Part shown: positions 33,152-43,815 of the stretch, piece after piece | How positions within the stretch are numbered: the first letter of the stretch is position 1 | Layout: each line of letters starts with the position of its first letter | NCBI RefSeq assembly: GCF_000280495.2 | Contig: NZ_CP018016.1 | Span: 2,728,001-2,792,000, forward strand | Reading direction: 5' to 3' | From: Kosakonia radicincitans DSM 16656 | GTDB lineage: Bacteria > Pseudomonadota > Gammaproteobacteria > Enterobacterales > Enterobacteriaceae | DNA: 64,000 nt | Position numbers and translations under genes: made by a program | Notes under the pieces: model-generated | What the model was told of the DNA's origin: nothing | The model's input: only the letters and a program-made list of their open reading frames with translations | Databases searched by the model: none

Positions 33152-33165
33152 TTGATTTACCGCAA
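33152..33165 (+). promoter_or_regulatory. FNR-like site of the fdn promoter
   Basis: TTGAT-TTAC-CGCAA matches the FNR consensus TTGAT-N4-ATCAA at 8 of 10 bases, about 70 bases before fdnG. Upstream, TACTCCT (33089-33095) and AGGGGTC (33130-33136) resemble NarL heptamers. The E. coli operon is activated by FNR and nitrate-bound NarL, so this layout is expected. Motif match only. Confidence 0.45.
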
Positions 33166-33228
33166 TTATTTCGCCTGCCGGAATGTTTAGTTTCCCGCCG
33201 CAGTCGAAGACAAATAATGAGGAAAGCA

Positions 33229-36200
33229 ATGGACGTCAGCCGCAGACAATTTTTCAAAATCTGCGCGGGCGGTATGGCCGGAACCACAGTTGCCGCATTA
33301 GGGTTCGCCCCGAAAATGGCGCTGGCTCAGGCGCGAAATTATAAATTACTGCGCGCAAAAGAGATCCGAAACTCCTGCACATACTGCTCCGTGGGTTGCG
33401 GGCTATTAATGTATAGCCTGGGTGATGGCGCGAAGAACGCCAAAGAAGCGATTTATCACATTGAAGGCGACCCGGATCATCCGGTCAGTCGCGGCGCGTT
33501 ATGCCCGAAAGGGGCTGGCCTGCTTGATTACGTACACAGTGAAAACCGGCTGCGCTACCCGGAATACCGCGCGCCAGGCTCCGATAAGTGGCAGCGCATC
33601 TCCTGGGAGGAGGCTTTTAGTCGCATCGCCCGGTTAATGAAAGACGATCGCGATGCGCATTTCGTGGAAAACAACGCCGCAGGCGTGAAAGTCAATCGCT
33701 GGCTTTCCACCGGTATGCTTTGCGCTTCAGCGGCCAGTAACGAAACCGGCATGCTGACGCAGAAATTTGTGCGCTCCCTCGGCATGCTGGCGGTAGATAA
33801 CCAGGCGCGCGTCTGACACGGACCAACGGTAGCAAGTCTTGCTCCAACATTTGGTCGCGGTGCGATGACCAACCACTGGGTTGATATCAAAAACGCGAAT
33901 GTGGTGATGGTGATGGGCGGTAACGCCGCTGAAGCCCACCCGGTCGGTTTCCGCTGGGCGATGGAAGCCAAAAATAACAATGATGCCACGCTGATTGTTG
34001 TCGATCCGCGCTTTACGCGCACGGCATCAGTGGCGGACATCTATGCGCCCATACGCTCCGGAACGGATATTACTTTCCTCTCCGGCGTGCTGCGCTATCT
34101 GATTGAAAACAACAAGATCAACGCCGAATACGTCAAACATTACACCAACGCCGCATTACTGGTGCGCGATGATTTTGCCTTTGAAGATGGTCTGTTCAGC
34201 GGCTACGACGCAGAAAAGCGCCAGTACGATAAAACCTCGTGGAACTATCAGTTCGATGAAAACGGCTATGCCAGACGTGACGACACGCTCAGCCATCCGC
34301 GCTGCGTGTGGAACCTGCTGAAACAGCATGTCGATCGCTATACCCCGGAAACCGTCGAAAACATTTGCGGTACGCCGCAAGCAGACTTCCTGAAAGTGTG
34401 TGAAGTGCTGGCCTCAACCAGCGCGGCGGACAGAACGACCACGTTCCTGTACGCGCTCGGGTGGACACAACACACCGTCGGTGCGCAGAACATTCGTACC
34501 ATGGCGATGATCCAGTTGCTGCTCGGCAATATGGGGATGGCGGGCGGTGGAGTGAATGCGCTGCGCGGCCACTCGAACATTCAGGGGCTGACGGATTTAG
34601 GACTGCTTTCGACCAGCCTGCCGGGCTACCTGACGCTGCCTTCGGAAAAACAGGTCGATTTGCAACAGTATCTGGCGGCCAATACGCCGAAAGCGCTGTT
34701 GCCGGATCAGGTTAACTACTGGAGTAATTATCCGAAATTCTTCGTCAGCCTGATGAAATCGTTCTACGGCGACGCGGCACAGAAGGAGAACGACTGGGGC
34801 TTTGACTGGCTGCCAAAGTGGGATCAGTCTTACGACGTTATCAAGTATTTCAATATGATGGCGAAAGGCGATGTGACGGGTTATATCTGCCAGGGCTTTA
34901 ACCCGGTGGCCTCCTTCCCGGACAAAAACAAAGTCGTCAGTACGCTGAGCAAATTGAAGTACATGGTGGTCATCGATCCGCTGGTGACCGAAACCGCGAA
35001 CTTCTGGCAGAACCACGGCGAAATGAATGATGTCGATCCTGCAACCATTGCGACGGAGGTGTTCCGTTTGCCGTCGACCTGCTTCGCCGAAGAAGATGGC
35101 TCCATTGCCAACTCCGGTCGCTGGTTACAGTGGCACTGGAAAGGCCAGGATGCGCCGGGTGAAGCGCTGAATGACGGTGAAATTCTCGCCGGGATTTACC
35201 ACCGCCTGCGTGAAATGTACCGCACCGAAGGCGGTAAAGGCGCAGAGCCGTTACTGAAGATGAGCTGGAACTACAGCCAGCCGCACAATCCACATTCGGA
35301 AGAGGTGGCGAAAGAGAACAACGGTTACGCGCTGGCGGATCTCTATGATGCCAACGGGCAACTGCTGGCGAAGAAAGGGCAACTACTGAGCAGCTTTGCG
35401 TTGCTGCGTGACGATGGCTCAACGGCGTCATCCTGCTGGATCTACAGCGGTAGCTGGACAGAGCAGGGTAACCAGATGGCCAATCGCGATAATGCCGATC
35501 CTTCCGGCCTGGGGAATACGCTGGGGTGGGCATGGGCCTGGCCGCTCAACCGTCGCGTGCTCTACAACCGCGCGTCGGCTGACGTTCAGGGCAAACCGTG
35601 GGATGCGAAAAGGATGCTGATTCAGTGGAACGGTACGAAGTGGGTCGGTAACGACATTCCGGACTTCAACACCGCGCCGCCGGGCAGCAATACCGGGCCG
35701 TTTATTATGCAGCAGGAAGGGCTGGGGCGTCTGTTTGCCCTCGACAAGCTGGCAGAAGGGCCATTCCCGGAGCATTACGAACCGATGGAAACCCCGCTCG
35801 GAACCAACCCGTTGCATCCGAATGTTGTCTCCAGCCCGGTTGTGCGCATCTATCAGGACGATGTGAAACGGCTGGGGAAAAAGGAGCAATTCCCGTATGT
35901 CGGCACCACTTATCGTCTGACGGAACATTTCCACACCTGGACTAAGCACGCGCGCCTGAATGCGATTGCCCAGCCGCAGCAGTTTGTTGAAATCAGCGAA
36001 ACGCTGGCGGCAGCGAAAGGGATCAGCAACGGCGATCGCGTTCGGGTCAGCAGCAAGCGCGGCTTTATTCGCGCGGTGGCGGTTGTCACGCGTCGGCTGC
36101 GCACATTGCAGGTTCATGGACAGCCGGTGGAGACCATTGGTATTCCGCTGCACTGGGGTTTTGAAGGTGTGGCGCAAAAGGGCTACATCGCCAATACCCT

Positions 36201-36276
36201 GACACCGAACGTGGGCGATGCGAACTCGCAAACACCGGAATATAAGGCGTTTTTAGTGAATATCGAGAAAGCGTAA
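33229..36276 (+). CDS. fdnG: Formate dehydrogenase-N alpha subunit, selenoprotein
   Basis: The molybdo-bis-MGD catalytic subunit that oxidises formate in the periplasm. It is 1015 residues if TGA at 33814-33816 is read as selenocysteine; that codon is residue 196 in context QARV-Sec-HGPTVASLAPTFGRG, exactly as in E. coli FdnG. The frame is open on both sides, so this is not a broken gene. A twin-arginine signal (SRRQFF) is followed by the 4Fe-4S cysteines in CTYCSVGCG. The start at 33229 with GAGGAAA matches E. coli; an ATG four codons upstream is less likely. It requires SelB and a SECIS element. Confidence 0.97.
33814..33856 (+). promoter_or_regulatory. Bacterial SECIS element of fdnG
   Basis: Right after the TGA, GACCAA (33821-33826) pairs with TTGGTC (33851-33856), and AGCAA pairs with TTGCT around a three-base GTC loop. 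This is the stem-loop SelB needs to decode TGA as selenocysteine. Confidence 0.85.
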
Positions 36277-36288
36277 GGGAGCGAGATT

Positions 36289-37173
36289 ATGGCGATGGAA
36301 ACTCAGGACATTCTTAAGCGCTCCGCGACCAACCCGATCACGCCGCCCCCACGGGCGCGTGATTATAAGGCTGAAGTTGCCAAGCTTATCGATGTTTCCA
36401 CCTGCGTGGGCTGCAAAGCCTGCCAGGTGGCGTGTTCAGAATGGAACGACATCCGCGATGAAGTGGGGCACTGCGTCGGGGTTTACGACAACCCGGCCGA
36501 TTTGAGCGCTAAATCCTGGACAGTGATGCGCTTTAGCGAAACCGAGCAGAATGGGAAACTGGAGTGGCTGATCCGCAAAGATGGCTGCATGCATTGTGCC
36601 GAGCCGGGCTGCCTGAAGGCGTGTCCTTCTGCGGGCGCGATCATTCAGTACGCCAACGGTATTGTCGATTTTCAGCAGGATAACTGTATCGGCTGCGGCT
36701 ACTGTATCGCCGGGTGTCCGTTTAACGTCCCGCGCCTCAATAAAGAGGATAACCGGGTCTACAAATGTACGCTCTGTGTCGATCGGGTCAGCGTCGGCCA
36801 GGAGCCTGCCTGCGTGAAAACCTGCCCGACCGGCGCTATCCATTTTGGTACCAAAGCGGAAATGCTGGCGCTGGGCGAACAGCGGGTAGAGAAGCTGAAA
36901 GCGCGCGGTTACGCCAGCGCGGGGATCTATAACCCGCAGGGCGTCGGCGGCACACACGTGATGTATGTGCTGCACCACGCTGACCAGCCGCAGCTTTACC
37001 ACAATTTGCCGGAAAATCCGCGTATCGATACCTCGGTCAATCTGTGGAAAGGGGTGCTGAAACCGCTGTCGGCGGCGGGATTCCTCGCCACGTTCGCCGG
37101 TTTGATTTACCACTACATCGGAATTGGGCCGAACAAAGAAGTGGATGACGACGAAGAGGATCATCATGAGTAA
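36289..37173 (+). CDS. fdnH: Formate dehydrogenase-N beta (iron-sulfur) subunit
   Basis: A 294-residue subunit carrying electrons through four 4Fe-4S clusters from FdnG to FdnI; the length equals that of E. coli FdnH. Cysteine sets are seen in [35 protein letters not shown] and CTLCVDRV...CVKTC. The single C-terminal membrane helix (about 255-278, [21 protein letters not shown]) anchors it on the periplasmic side. The end [11 protein letters not shown] matches E. coli. It follows fdnG by 12 bases. Confidence 0.97.
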   Translation: MAMETQDILKRSATNPITPPPRARDYKAEVAKLIDVSTCVGCKACQVACSEWNDIRDEVGHCVGVYDNPADLSAKSWTVMRFSETEQNGKLEWLIRKDGCMHCAEPGCLKACPSAGAIIQYANGIVDFQQDNCIGCGYCIAGCPFNVPRLNKEDNRVYKCTLCVDRVSVGQEPACVKTCPTGAIHFGTKAEMLALGEQRVEKLKARGYASAGIYNPQGVGGTHVMYVLHHADQPQLYHNLPENPRIDTSVNLWKGVLKPLSAAGFLATFAGLIYHYIGIGPNKEVDDDEEDHHE

Positions 37174-37822
37174 GTCAAAAATGATTGTGCGCACCAAATT
37201 TATCGATCGCGCCTGTCACTGGACAGTGGTGATCTGCTTTTTTCTGGTCGCGCTCTCCGGCATCTCGTTTTTCTTCCCGACATTACAGTGGCTGACGGAA
37301 ACCTTCGGTACGCCGCAGATGGGGCGCATTCTGCATCCCTTCTTTGGTGTGGCGATCTTCTTCGCGCTGATGTTTATGTTTGTGCACTTTGTGCATCACA
37401 ACATCCCGGACAAGAGAGATCTGCCGTGGCTGAAAAACATCGTCGAAGTGTTGAAGGGGAATGAGCACAAGGTCGCTAAGGTCGGAAAATACAATGCCGG
37501 ACAAAAGATGATGTTCTGGACCATCATGAGCATGATAACCGTGCTTCTGGTGACCGGCGTCATCATCTGGCGTCCTTACTTTGCACAGTATTTCCCGATT
37601 CAGGTGATCCGCTACAGCCTGCTGCTGCACGCGACATCCGCCATTATTTTGATCCATGCCATCCTCATCCATATGTATATGGCTTTCTGGGTGAAAGGCT
37701 CCATTAAAGGCATGATCGAAGGGAAGGTAAGCCGCCGCTGGGCGCAGAAGCACCATCCGCGCTGGTATAACGACGTGGAGCGTCTGGAAGCGAAAAAAGA
37801 GAGCACCGAAGGGATCAAGTGA
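37166..37822 (+). CDS. fdnI: Formate dehydrogenase-N gamma subunit (cytochrome b556)
   Basis: A 218-residue, four-helix cytochrome b that passes electrons to menaquinone. Haem-ligand histidines occur in CHWTVV (helix 1), HPFFGV (helix 2) and [17 protein letters not shown] (helix 4). The start at 37166 overlaps fdnH by 8 bases and gives the E. coli N-terminus [19 protein letters not shown]. It ends the operon before a strong terminator. Confidence 0.96.
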   Translation: MSKSKMIVRTKFIDRACHWTVVICFFLVALSGISFFFPTLQWLTETFGTPQMGRILHPFFGVAIFFALMFMFVHFVHHNIPDKRDLPWLKNIVEVLKGNEHKVAKVGKYNAGQKMMFWTIMSMITVLLVTGVIIWRPYFAQYFPIQVIRYSLLLHATSAIILIHAILIHMYMAFWVKGSIKGMIEGKVSRRWAQKHHPRWYNDVERLEAKKESTEGIK

Positions 37823-37830
37823 CTTTAAAC

Positions 37831-37864
37831 CCGCTCCGGACGCCCGTTCGGAGCGGTTTTTTTA
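37831..37864 (+). terminator. Terminator of fdnGHI
   Basis: CCGCTCCG (37831-37838) and CGGAGCGG (37849-37856) form a perfect stem followed by seven Ts. Confidence 0.9.
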
Positions 37865-38059
37865 TCTATATCGCCAGGCGCATCAATGGCACCCACAACA
37901 CAGCTTCTTTCCCTGCGCAGATGACCGACATAATCCTGCGGGCTGCATGTTGTTATCTGATTTTATGGATTAATGTGTCAGGCGCGGCTTTTCGTCTGGT
38001 CTGCTGTGGTTGAATGGTCAATAATGCCCGCAACACTCTTTTAACAAGTGGTTTGTAGT

Positions 38060-39232
38060 ATGAAAAAAACGATTTTTTCGTTGGCACTTGCGACCTTTGG
38101 TCTGGGAATGGCGGAATTTGGCATTATGGGCGTGTTGACGGAACTGGCCTCCAATGTCGGCATCTCGATTCCGTCGGCAGGACATATGATTTCGGCTTAC
38201 GCCTCTGGCGTGGTGATCGGCGCACCGATCATGGCGCTTGTTTCCAACCGGTTTTCGTTGAAAAACATATTGTTGTTTCTGGTGGTGCTGTGCGTCATCG
38301 GTAATGCCATGTTCACGTTCTCCAGCGCTTATCCGATGCTGATTATCGCCCGCTTAATTTCCGGTTTTCCGCATGGGGCAATCTTTGGCGTTGGCGCAAT
38401 TATCCTGTCGAAAATTGCTCCACCCGGCAAGGTGACGATGGCCGTGGCAGGTATGATCGCCGGCATGACTGTCGCGAACCTGATCGGTATTCCGCTGGGT
38501 ACATGGATCGGTCACAGCTTTAGCTGGCGCTACACCTTCTTACTGATTTCGCTGTTCGACATCGCCGTGATTGTCTCGGTGATCTTCTGGGTTCCGGCGC
38601 TGTTTGATAACACCGAAAGCCGCCTGCGCGAGCAGTTTCATTTCCTGAAAAAACCCGAACCGTGGCTGATTTTCGCCGCCACGATGTTTGGCAATGCCGG
38701 TGTGTTTGCCTGGTTCAGCTATGTGAAACCCTATATGGTCACTGTCTCTGGCTTCTCCGAAGCCTCGATGACCTTCATCATGACGCTGATGGGGCTGGGA
38801 ATGGTGCTGGGGAATATGTTCAGCGGCAAGCTCTCCGTCAAATTCAGCCCCTTACGCATTGCGGCGGCAACTGAGTTTTTCATTATGCTGGCGATGCTGG
38901 CGCTGTTTGTCGCCGGAGAAAACAAAGTCGGGGCGCTGTCGCTTGGCTTTATCTGCTGCGCAGGCCTGTTTGCGCTCTCCGCGCCGCTGCAAATTATGCT
39001 GCTGCAAAATGCGAAGGGCGGTGAGATGTTGGGCGCAGCCGGGGGGCAAATGGCCTTCAACCTCGGTAACGCGGTGGGCGCCTGGTTCGGTGGCTTGATC
39101 ATCACTTTCGGCCTGACTTATCGCTATCTTACGCTGCCAGCAGCAGTGCTGACCTTTGCCGCCATGAGCGCATTGCTGGTGTATGGTCGGCTGAAAACAA
39201 AGCTGAAAACTGAATCTGTCGCGCAGGCATAA
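38060..39232 (+). CDS. araJ: MFS transporter AraJ
   Basis: A 390-residue, 12-helix DHA1-type transporter that follows E. coli AraJ closely (LSLA-TFGLGMAEFGIMGVLTELA, GFPHGAIFGVGAIILSK, LREQFHFLKKPEPWLIFAATMFGNAGVFAWFSYVKPYM). E. coli araJ is arabinose-induced but dispensable for arabinose use; export of sugars or derivatives is likely. No arabinose genes lie nearby here. The ATG at 38060 is chosen from the E. coli N-terminus; the ribosome site is weak (AAGTGG). Confidence 0.9.
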   Translation: MKKTIFSLALATFGLGMAEFGIMGVLTELASNVGISIPSAGHMISAYASGVVIGAPIMALVSNRFSLKNILLFLVVLCVIGNAMFTFSSAYPMLIIARLISGFPHGAIFGVGAIILSKIAPPGKVTMAVAGMIAGMTVANLIGIPLGTWIGHSFSWRYTFLLISLFDIAVIVSVIFWVPALFDNTESRLREQFHFLKKPEPWLIFAATMFGNAGVFAWFSYVKPYMVTVSGFSEASMTFIMTLMGLGMVLGNMFSGKLSVKFSPLRIAAATEFFIMLAMLALFVAGENKVGALSLGFICCAGLFALSAPLQIMLLQNAKGGEMLGAAGGQMAFNLGNAVGAWFGGLIITFGLTYRYLTLPAAVLTFAAMSALLVYGRLKTKLKTESVAQA

Positions 39233-39259
39233 AAAAACGGGTAAGCACGACGCTTACCC
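39231..39259 (-). terminator. Terminator of the minus-strand monooxygenase/transport operon
   Basis: GGGTAAGC (39239-39246) and GCTTACCC (39252-39259) form a perfect stem; on the minus strand it is followed by a run of seven Ts just past the last gene. Confidence 0.75.
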
Positions 39260-39272
39260 AGCGGCGACACCT

Positions 39273-40364
39273 TCAGGGCAACCAGGGTTCCCCCAGCGTA
39301 AGCATCAGACGGTTGGCCCAGGCAAAAAACGCGGCGGACTGTAGCAGATCAAGCTGCTGCAAAGTGTCCAGCTCCTGTTCTTTCAGCTTTGCCTGATGCT
39401 GCGTTGTCAGTGCCGGTGGCGTCACCGACAGGGCGGCGGCGGCATCAATTTCAGCCTGCCAGCGTGCTGATTGCCCGGCACTCAGAATATCTCCTGGTTG
39501 CACAGCAAGCAGCGTCTCTACGGCATTATCATCCTTCGACAACTGGCTGGTTTTGCGCGCATGGACTGAAGCGCAATAGATGCAGCCATTAATTTTACTG
39601 GTGACCGTCGCCGCCAGCTCACGCTCGGCGCGCGGCAAGCCGCCAGGGGTGTAGAAGATGCCCTTATCCGTCAACGTGCGTTGCTCAAGCACCGGAAGAT
39701 TGCGGCCTAACAGACGAAAATAGTCAGAATCGGTATGGCCGAATTTCGCCAGAATCGCCTGTTCAGCCGCTGTAAACTCCGCCAGCGGTTTCGCAGCAAT
39801 CCACGGTTCCCAGCCCAGTTCCTGCTGAGTAAACTGCACCGGCGCGGGTTTCCCGGTTTGCGTGGTCGGTGTGGTATGCCAGATACCTGCCACCACCGGT
39901 TTTCCGCTGGAGGAAACGGGCTTGCCATTGAGCAAACGTAACCCGGCCAGCAGGCGGCTCTGGAAGCTGACAAACGCCACCAGTTGCGCCAGCGTAACAA
40001 TGCTCTCTTTGTTCCAGCCCGCCGCCGTCAGCGTTTTCAGCGCCTGCGGCGTCGCTTCCACCGGGGAAAAAGTCAGCAACCGTGCGAACTCCAGCGCCGG
40101 TGTCAGGCGGGCAGAAGTCGGGTCGGCAAGACCAAAACTGGCGTAATGGGCCGCCAGATCGTTGGCTTCGTGCCACTTCGCCACTTTCGCCGCCACAATA
40201 AAGCGTTCGTCCAGCGCAAAGGCGTGCTCCTGGTCACTGAACAGTGCTTCATAGCTGCCCTGGGCATGGCGAGTGGCCGCATCGCGTGTTTCACGCGCAC
40301 GTTGCAGTTCTGAACCCGCGGCGATCTCCGCCAGCTCAGCAAGAATATCCAGACTTAGCGCCAT
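39273..40364 (-). CDS. Alkylhydroperoxidase-domain protein, two AhpD-like halves
   Basis: A 363-residue protein with two carboxymuconolactone-decarboxylase/AhpD-like parts. The N-terminal half (about 1-165) is a CMD-type helical domain without an obvious CxxC. The C-terminal half (about 180-363) has the redox motif GCIYCASVHA near 262-271 (CxxC followed by His). The halves look like the Avi_7170 and Avi_7169 peroxidase-related families joined together. It is the last gene of a six-gene unit with a luciferase-like monooxygenase and a dipeptide-type ABC transporter. A peroxide-clearing or sulfenate-reducing role beside the flavin enzyme is inferred. AAGGAG precedes the start. Confidence 0.75.
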   Translation of the reverse strand: MALSLDILAELAEIAAGSELQRARETRDAATRHAQGSYEALFSDQEHAFALDERFIVAAKVAKWHEANDLAAHYASFGLADPTSARLTPALEFARLLTFSPVEATPQALKTLTAAGWNKESIVTLAQLVAFVSFQSRLLAGLRLLNGKPVSSSGKPVVAGIWHTTPTTQTGKPAPVQFTQQELGWEPWIAAKPLAEFTAAEQAILAKFGHTDSDYFRLLGRNLPVLEQRTLTDKGIFYTPGGLPRAERELAATVTSKINGCIYCASVHARKTSQLSKDDNAVETLLAVQPGDILSAGQSARWQAEIDAAAALSVTPPALTTQHQAKLKEQELDTLQQLDLLQSAAFFAWANRLMLTLGEPWLP

Positions 40365-40373
40365 AGAGGCTCC

Positions 40374-41363
40374 TTATAGAATGTGCGGAGCGATATGCTC
40401 AGCAATCAGTTCAATGGAACGTAACGTGTCGCGGTGCGACGGTTCGACGGAATGCACTTGAAAAGAGATATCGGTGGCGCGGGCCAGGATGGTGTCCTGC
40501 GCCAGCGATGCGAGCACCGTTTGCGCATCGCCGATATGCGCGTCAAACTGGCGGATATAATCCGTGACGTTGTCACCTAAAACCGTATGGCCTGCCGCGC
40601 GATGTTGCGCGGCCTGGCGGGTCAACCCCGGCGCTGCAATCTTCAGCGCATAGTCGCGGCTGTCGGCGACAAACGCCGTGCGCGAAGCCAGTATGCGCGG
40701 CGCAACGCCCGCCGGAAGCGCATCAAGGTAAGCATCCACCATCGGATTCTGGATGGCATTGAGCGTGAGCGAAGGGTTGTCGGCCGGGCGCGGCTGAGTT
40801 CGGGACAGCATCAGCCCGTGTCCGCCCCGGCCTGCACGGATTGCGCCGTCAACGGAAAAGGTGGCGATCCATATCCGTTCAGCCAACTGTGGCGCTGGAG
40901 GGTAAAGGTGGTTATCCGGGTGCGTCAGCGAATCACCGCGCCAGGCGCTCTGGATCAAGTGCAGCGCATCAGCAAATACCGTCGCCCGTTCATCAATTGT
41001 CAGGCCAAAGGGCAGGAAAGAGGTCGCCGTGCCACCCGAGCCAAACCCCACTTCCAGCCGTCCATCGGCCAGCAGATCGAGTACGGCGGCATCTTCTGCC
41101 ACGCGCAACGGATTTTCCAGCGGCAGGGTGATGATGGCCGTACCAAGGCGGATAGTTTCCGTATGTGCCGCGACGTGTGCCAGAAAGACCAGCGGCGAAG
41201 GCAGACCACCTTCATGTTCGTGAAAATGGTGCTGCGCGATCCACGCGCTGTCAAAACCGTACCGTTCCGCATGGCGGATTTGCTCTGTGGCCAGCCGGTA
41301 GCGCTCTTTGGGTGCAGCATCGTCAAGCAGACGGGTAAAAAACCCCAGGCGTTTTCGCGTCAT
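40374..41363 (-). CDS. Luciferase-like FMN monooxygenase, KPN_01858-type
   Basis: A 329-residue single-domain LLM enzyme: RLGFFTRLLDD at the first strand, YGFDSAWIAQHHFHEHEGG, RLGTAIITLPLENPLRVAEDAAVLDLLADGRLEVGFGSGG (the FMN-binding central region). It matches the type of putative monooxygenase known from Klebsiella in the same gene context. The start at 41363 overlaps the ATPase stop (ATGA); the longer frame to 41477 runs back into the ATPase gene. Substrate unknown, presumably brought in by the linked transporter. Confidence 0.82.
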   Translation of the reverse strand: MTRKRLGFFTRLLDDAAPKERYRLATEQIRHAERYGFDSAWIAQHHFHEHEGGLPSPLVFLAHVAAHTETIRLGTAIITLPLENPLRVAEDAAVLDLLADGRLEVGFGSGGTATSFLPFGLTIDERATVFADALHLIQSAWRGDSLTHPDNHLYPPAPQLAERIWIATFSVDGAIRAGRGGHGLMLSRTQPRPADNPSLTLNAIQNPMVDAYLDALPAGVAPRILASRTAFVADSRDYALKIAAPGLTRQAAQHRAAGHTVLGDNVTDYIRQFDAHIGDAQTVLASLAQDTILARATDISFQVHSVEPSHRDTLRSIELIAEHIAPHIL

Positions 41364-42967
41364 GCGAACTCCTCCGTAGCGGGTGAAAGATGGGGAATAG
41401 CGTGAATTAACTCGCGGGTATAGTCGTTTTGCGGCGCGGCAAACAGGCTCGCCACGGAACCTTGCTCGACCACGCAACCATTACGCAGCACCGTAACGCT
41501 GTGCGCGATGCGCCGCACCGTCGCCAGATCGTGGGTGATAAACAGGTACGTCAACCCCAGTTGCTGTTGCAGTTGCTGGAGCAGGGCGAGGATCTGCGCC
41601 TGCACGGTAACATCCAGTGCGGAGGTGGCTTCATCCAGCACCAGAATGCCCGGTTCGAGGATCAGCGCGCGGGCAATAGCCACACGCTGGCGCTGCCCGC
41701 CGGAAAGCTCACGCGCCGTACGGTCGAGCAACTCCAGCGGCAACGCAACGCGCCGCGCGACATTTTCCACTCGTGCTTTACGTTCGGCTTTTTCAACGCG
41801 TTCAAAGTTCTTCAGCGGCTCTTCGATGATCTCAAACAGTGTCTGGCGAGGATCGAGCGAAGAAAAGGGATTCTGATAGACAAACTGTATTTTGCGGCGC
41901 AACTGGCGGCGCGCCTCCTGGCTGAGTTGCGTGGCTTCGATATCATCAATCGTCACCCGGCCGCTGTCGGCCTGCTCAAAGCCAAGCAGAATGCGCGCCA
42001 GCGTGGTTTTACCCGAACCGGATTCGCCAACCAGCGCATGCGTGCTGCCGCGCTGCACGGCAAAACTGACGTCATCAAGCGCCTGCAATTGATGGCCTTT
42101 GCCCAACGAGAAACGCTTACTGATACCGCTGGCGCGGATCGCCGGAGACGCCAGCGGCCGCCCGGAAACCGGCGCAATCGTCAGCGCATTGCCCTGGAGA
42201 TCGCTCAGTAGCTGGCGGGTATAAGCATGCTGCGGCGCGCGCAGAATATCCGCCGTCGCGCCATGCTCCTGAATCTCGCCGTGGCGAAACACCAGCAGCC
42301 GATCGGCGCGCTCAGCAGCCAGCGCCAGATCGTGGGTGACAAACAGCACCGCCGTGCCGGATTCACGGCGAAGTACATCGAGTAAATCGAGAATGCGCTT
42401 TTGCACCGTCACATCGAGCGCGCTGGTCGGCTCGTCGGCAATGATCACATCCGGCTGCAGCGCAATGGCTATCGCGATCAACACCCGCTGCTTCATCCCG
42501 CCGGAGAGCTGGTGCGGGTACTGTTTCATGCGCTGTTCCGGGTGGCTTAAGCCCACTTTCGTTAACAGCGCCAGCACCTGAGCATCGCGCTCGCGGCCAC
42601 GCAATTTGCTGTGCAGTCGCAGGACTTCGCCCACTTGCGTACCGATGGTTTGCACCGGGTTGAGGGAATTGCCTGGATCCTGCGGCACCAGGCTGATGCG
42701 CGCGCCGCGCAGGGCATCAAGCCGTTTTTCCGACCACGTGCTTATTGTTTCGCCGTTGAGCACAATCGTGCCGCTGTCGCGTCGGGCATTGGCAGCCAGC
42801 AGCCCAATAATCGCCTGCGCAGTGGTGGTTTTGCCGGAACCGGATTCGCCGACAAAGGCCAGCATTTCCCCCCGTTGCAGGGTAAAACTCACGTCATGAA
42901 CCACCTCGCGCCAGACGCCACCGCTGTGGTAGCTGAGGGTTAAATTTTCTACCGACAACACGCTCAT
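41360..42967 (-). CDS. Dipeptide-type ABC ATPase, two fused nucleotide-binding domains
   Basis: A 535-residue protein equivalent to DppD and DppF joined head to tail. The first domain (about 1-260) has GESGSGKTT, LSGGMKQR and VIIADEPTSALD; the second (about 275-530) has GESGSGKTT, LSGGQRQR and [12 protein letters not shown]. Both sites look competent. It overlaps both neighbours by 4 bases (ATGA), so the whole unit is translationally coupled. Confidence 0.92.
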   Translation of the reverse strand: MSVLSVENLTLSYHSGGVWREVVHDVSFTLQRGEMLAFVGESGSGKTTTAQAIIGLLAANARRDSGTIVLNGETISTWSEKRLDALRGARISLVPQDPGNSLNPVQTIGTQVGEVLRLHSKLRGRERDAQVLALLTKVGLSHPEQRMKQYPHQLSGGMKQRVLIAIAIALQPDVIIADEPTSALDVTVQKRILDLLDVLRRESGTAVLFVTHDLALAAERADRLLVFRHGEIQEHGATADILRAPQHAYTRQLLSDLQGNALTIAPVSGRPLASPAIRASGISKRFSLGKGHQLQALDDVSFAVQRGSTHALVGESGSGKTTLARILLGFEQADSGRVTIDDIEATQLSQEARRQLRRKIQFVYQNPFSSLDPRQTLFEIIEEPLKNFERVEKAERKARVENVARRVALPLELLDRTARELSGGQRQRVAIARALILEPGILVLDEATSALDVTVQAQILALLQQLQQQLGLTYLFITHDLATVRRIAHSVTVLRNGCVVEQGSVASLFAAPQNDYTRELIHAIPHLSPATEEFA

Positions 42968-43815
42968 ACGCGACCTCCACTGAACTGACGGCTGAGCCGG
43001 TTAACCGCCAGTACCACGGCGATCACCACCAGGCCGGGAAAGGTGGTCAGCCACCAGGCAGTTGATAAGTAATTGCGGCCTTCAGCGATCAACAATCCCC
43101 ATTCCGGCACTGGCGGCGGCGTGCCGTAACCGAGAAAGCTCAGGGTGGAGAGGGCAAGGATCGCCTGACCAAATTGCAGCGTGGCAAAGGCCAGCACGGC
43201 GGTGAGCGAGTTGGGCAAAATATGCCGCCATAGCACCGACCAGAAAGTACCGCCGCTGCCCCAGGCCGCTTCCACATACTCGGTGTGGCGAATACGCACC
43301 ACTTCACCGCGCGCCAGGCGGGCAAAGCTGGCAATCGAAGCCACCCCCACGGCAATGGCTGCATTGACGGTGCCGAAGCCAAGTAAAATAATCACCGTCA
43401 GCGACAACAACAGCGACGGAATCGACAGCAACACATCCACCAGCCGCATCAGGAGGGATTCCACGCGCCCGGCGAGCGCTCCGGCAATCACGCCGATCAG
43501 CGTTCCGGCAAACAGTCCCATCGCCACGGCCGCCAGCGCGGCGGAAAGCGAATGTGAAGCACCGTAGACAATGCGCGCAAAAAGATCGCGCCCCAGTTGA
43601 TCGGTACCCAACCAGTGACCGGCTTGTGGAGCCAGCCGCTGTGCTCCGGCAATACCTTCAACCGCGCTGTAATGCGTGAGCAGCGCAGGGAAAAAAGCGG
43701 CAACTCCCGCCAGAGCAACCACCGCCCAGGCCAGCCATAATCCCGGCTGCCAGGCGTGCGCGCGCCAGGCGGGAACGTGCTTGCGCGCGGCGGTAGCGTA
43801 ATCGACCAGACTCAT
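42964..43815 (-). CDS. Dipeptide-type ABC permease, DppC family
   Basis: A 283-residue permease with about six membrane helices, a first helix at about 28-47, and the EAA loop EVVRIRHTEYVEAAWGSGG near 165-185. The periplasmic loop QAGHWLGTDQLGRDLFARIVYGA is the DppC/OppC hallmark. It pairs with the DppB-type permease upstream. Confidence 0.9.
   Translation of the reverse strand: MSLVDYATAARKHVPAWRAHAWQPGLWLAWAVVALAGVAAFFPALLTHYSAVEGIAGAQRLAPQAGHWLGTDQLGRDLFARIVYGASHSLSAALAAVAMGLFAGTLIGVIAGALAGRVESLLMRLVDVLLSIPSLLLSLTVIILLGFGTVNAAIAVGVASIASFARLARGEVVRIRHTEYVEAAWGSGGTFWSVLWRHILPNSLTAVLAFATLQFGQAILALSTLSFLGYGTPPPVPEWGLLIAEGRNYLSTAWWLTTFPGLVVIAVVLAVNRLSRQFSGGRV

Noticed and set aside
33217..36276. 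fdnG as a pseudogene broken by a premature TGA at 33814
   Set aside because: The frame continues without interruption, the TGA is at the E. coli selenocysteine position (residue 196), and a SECIS fold follows it.
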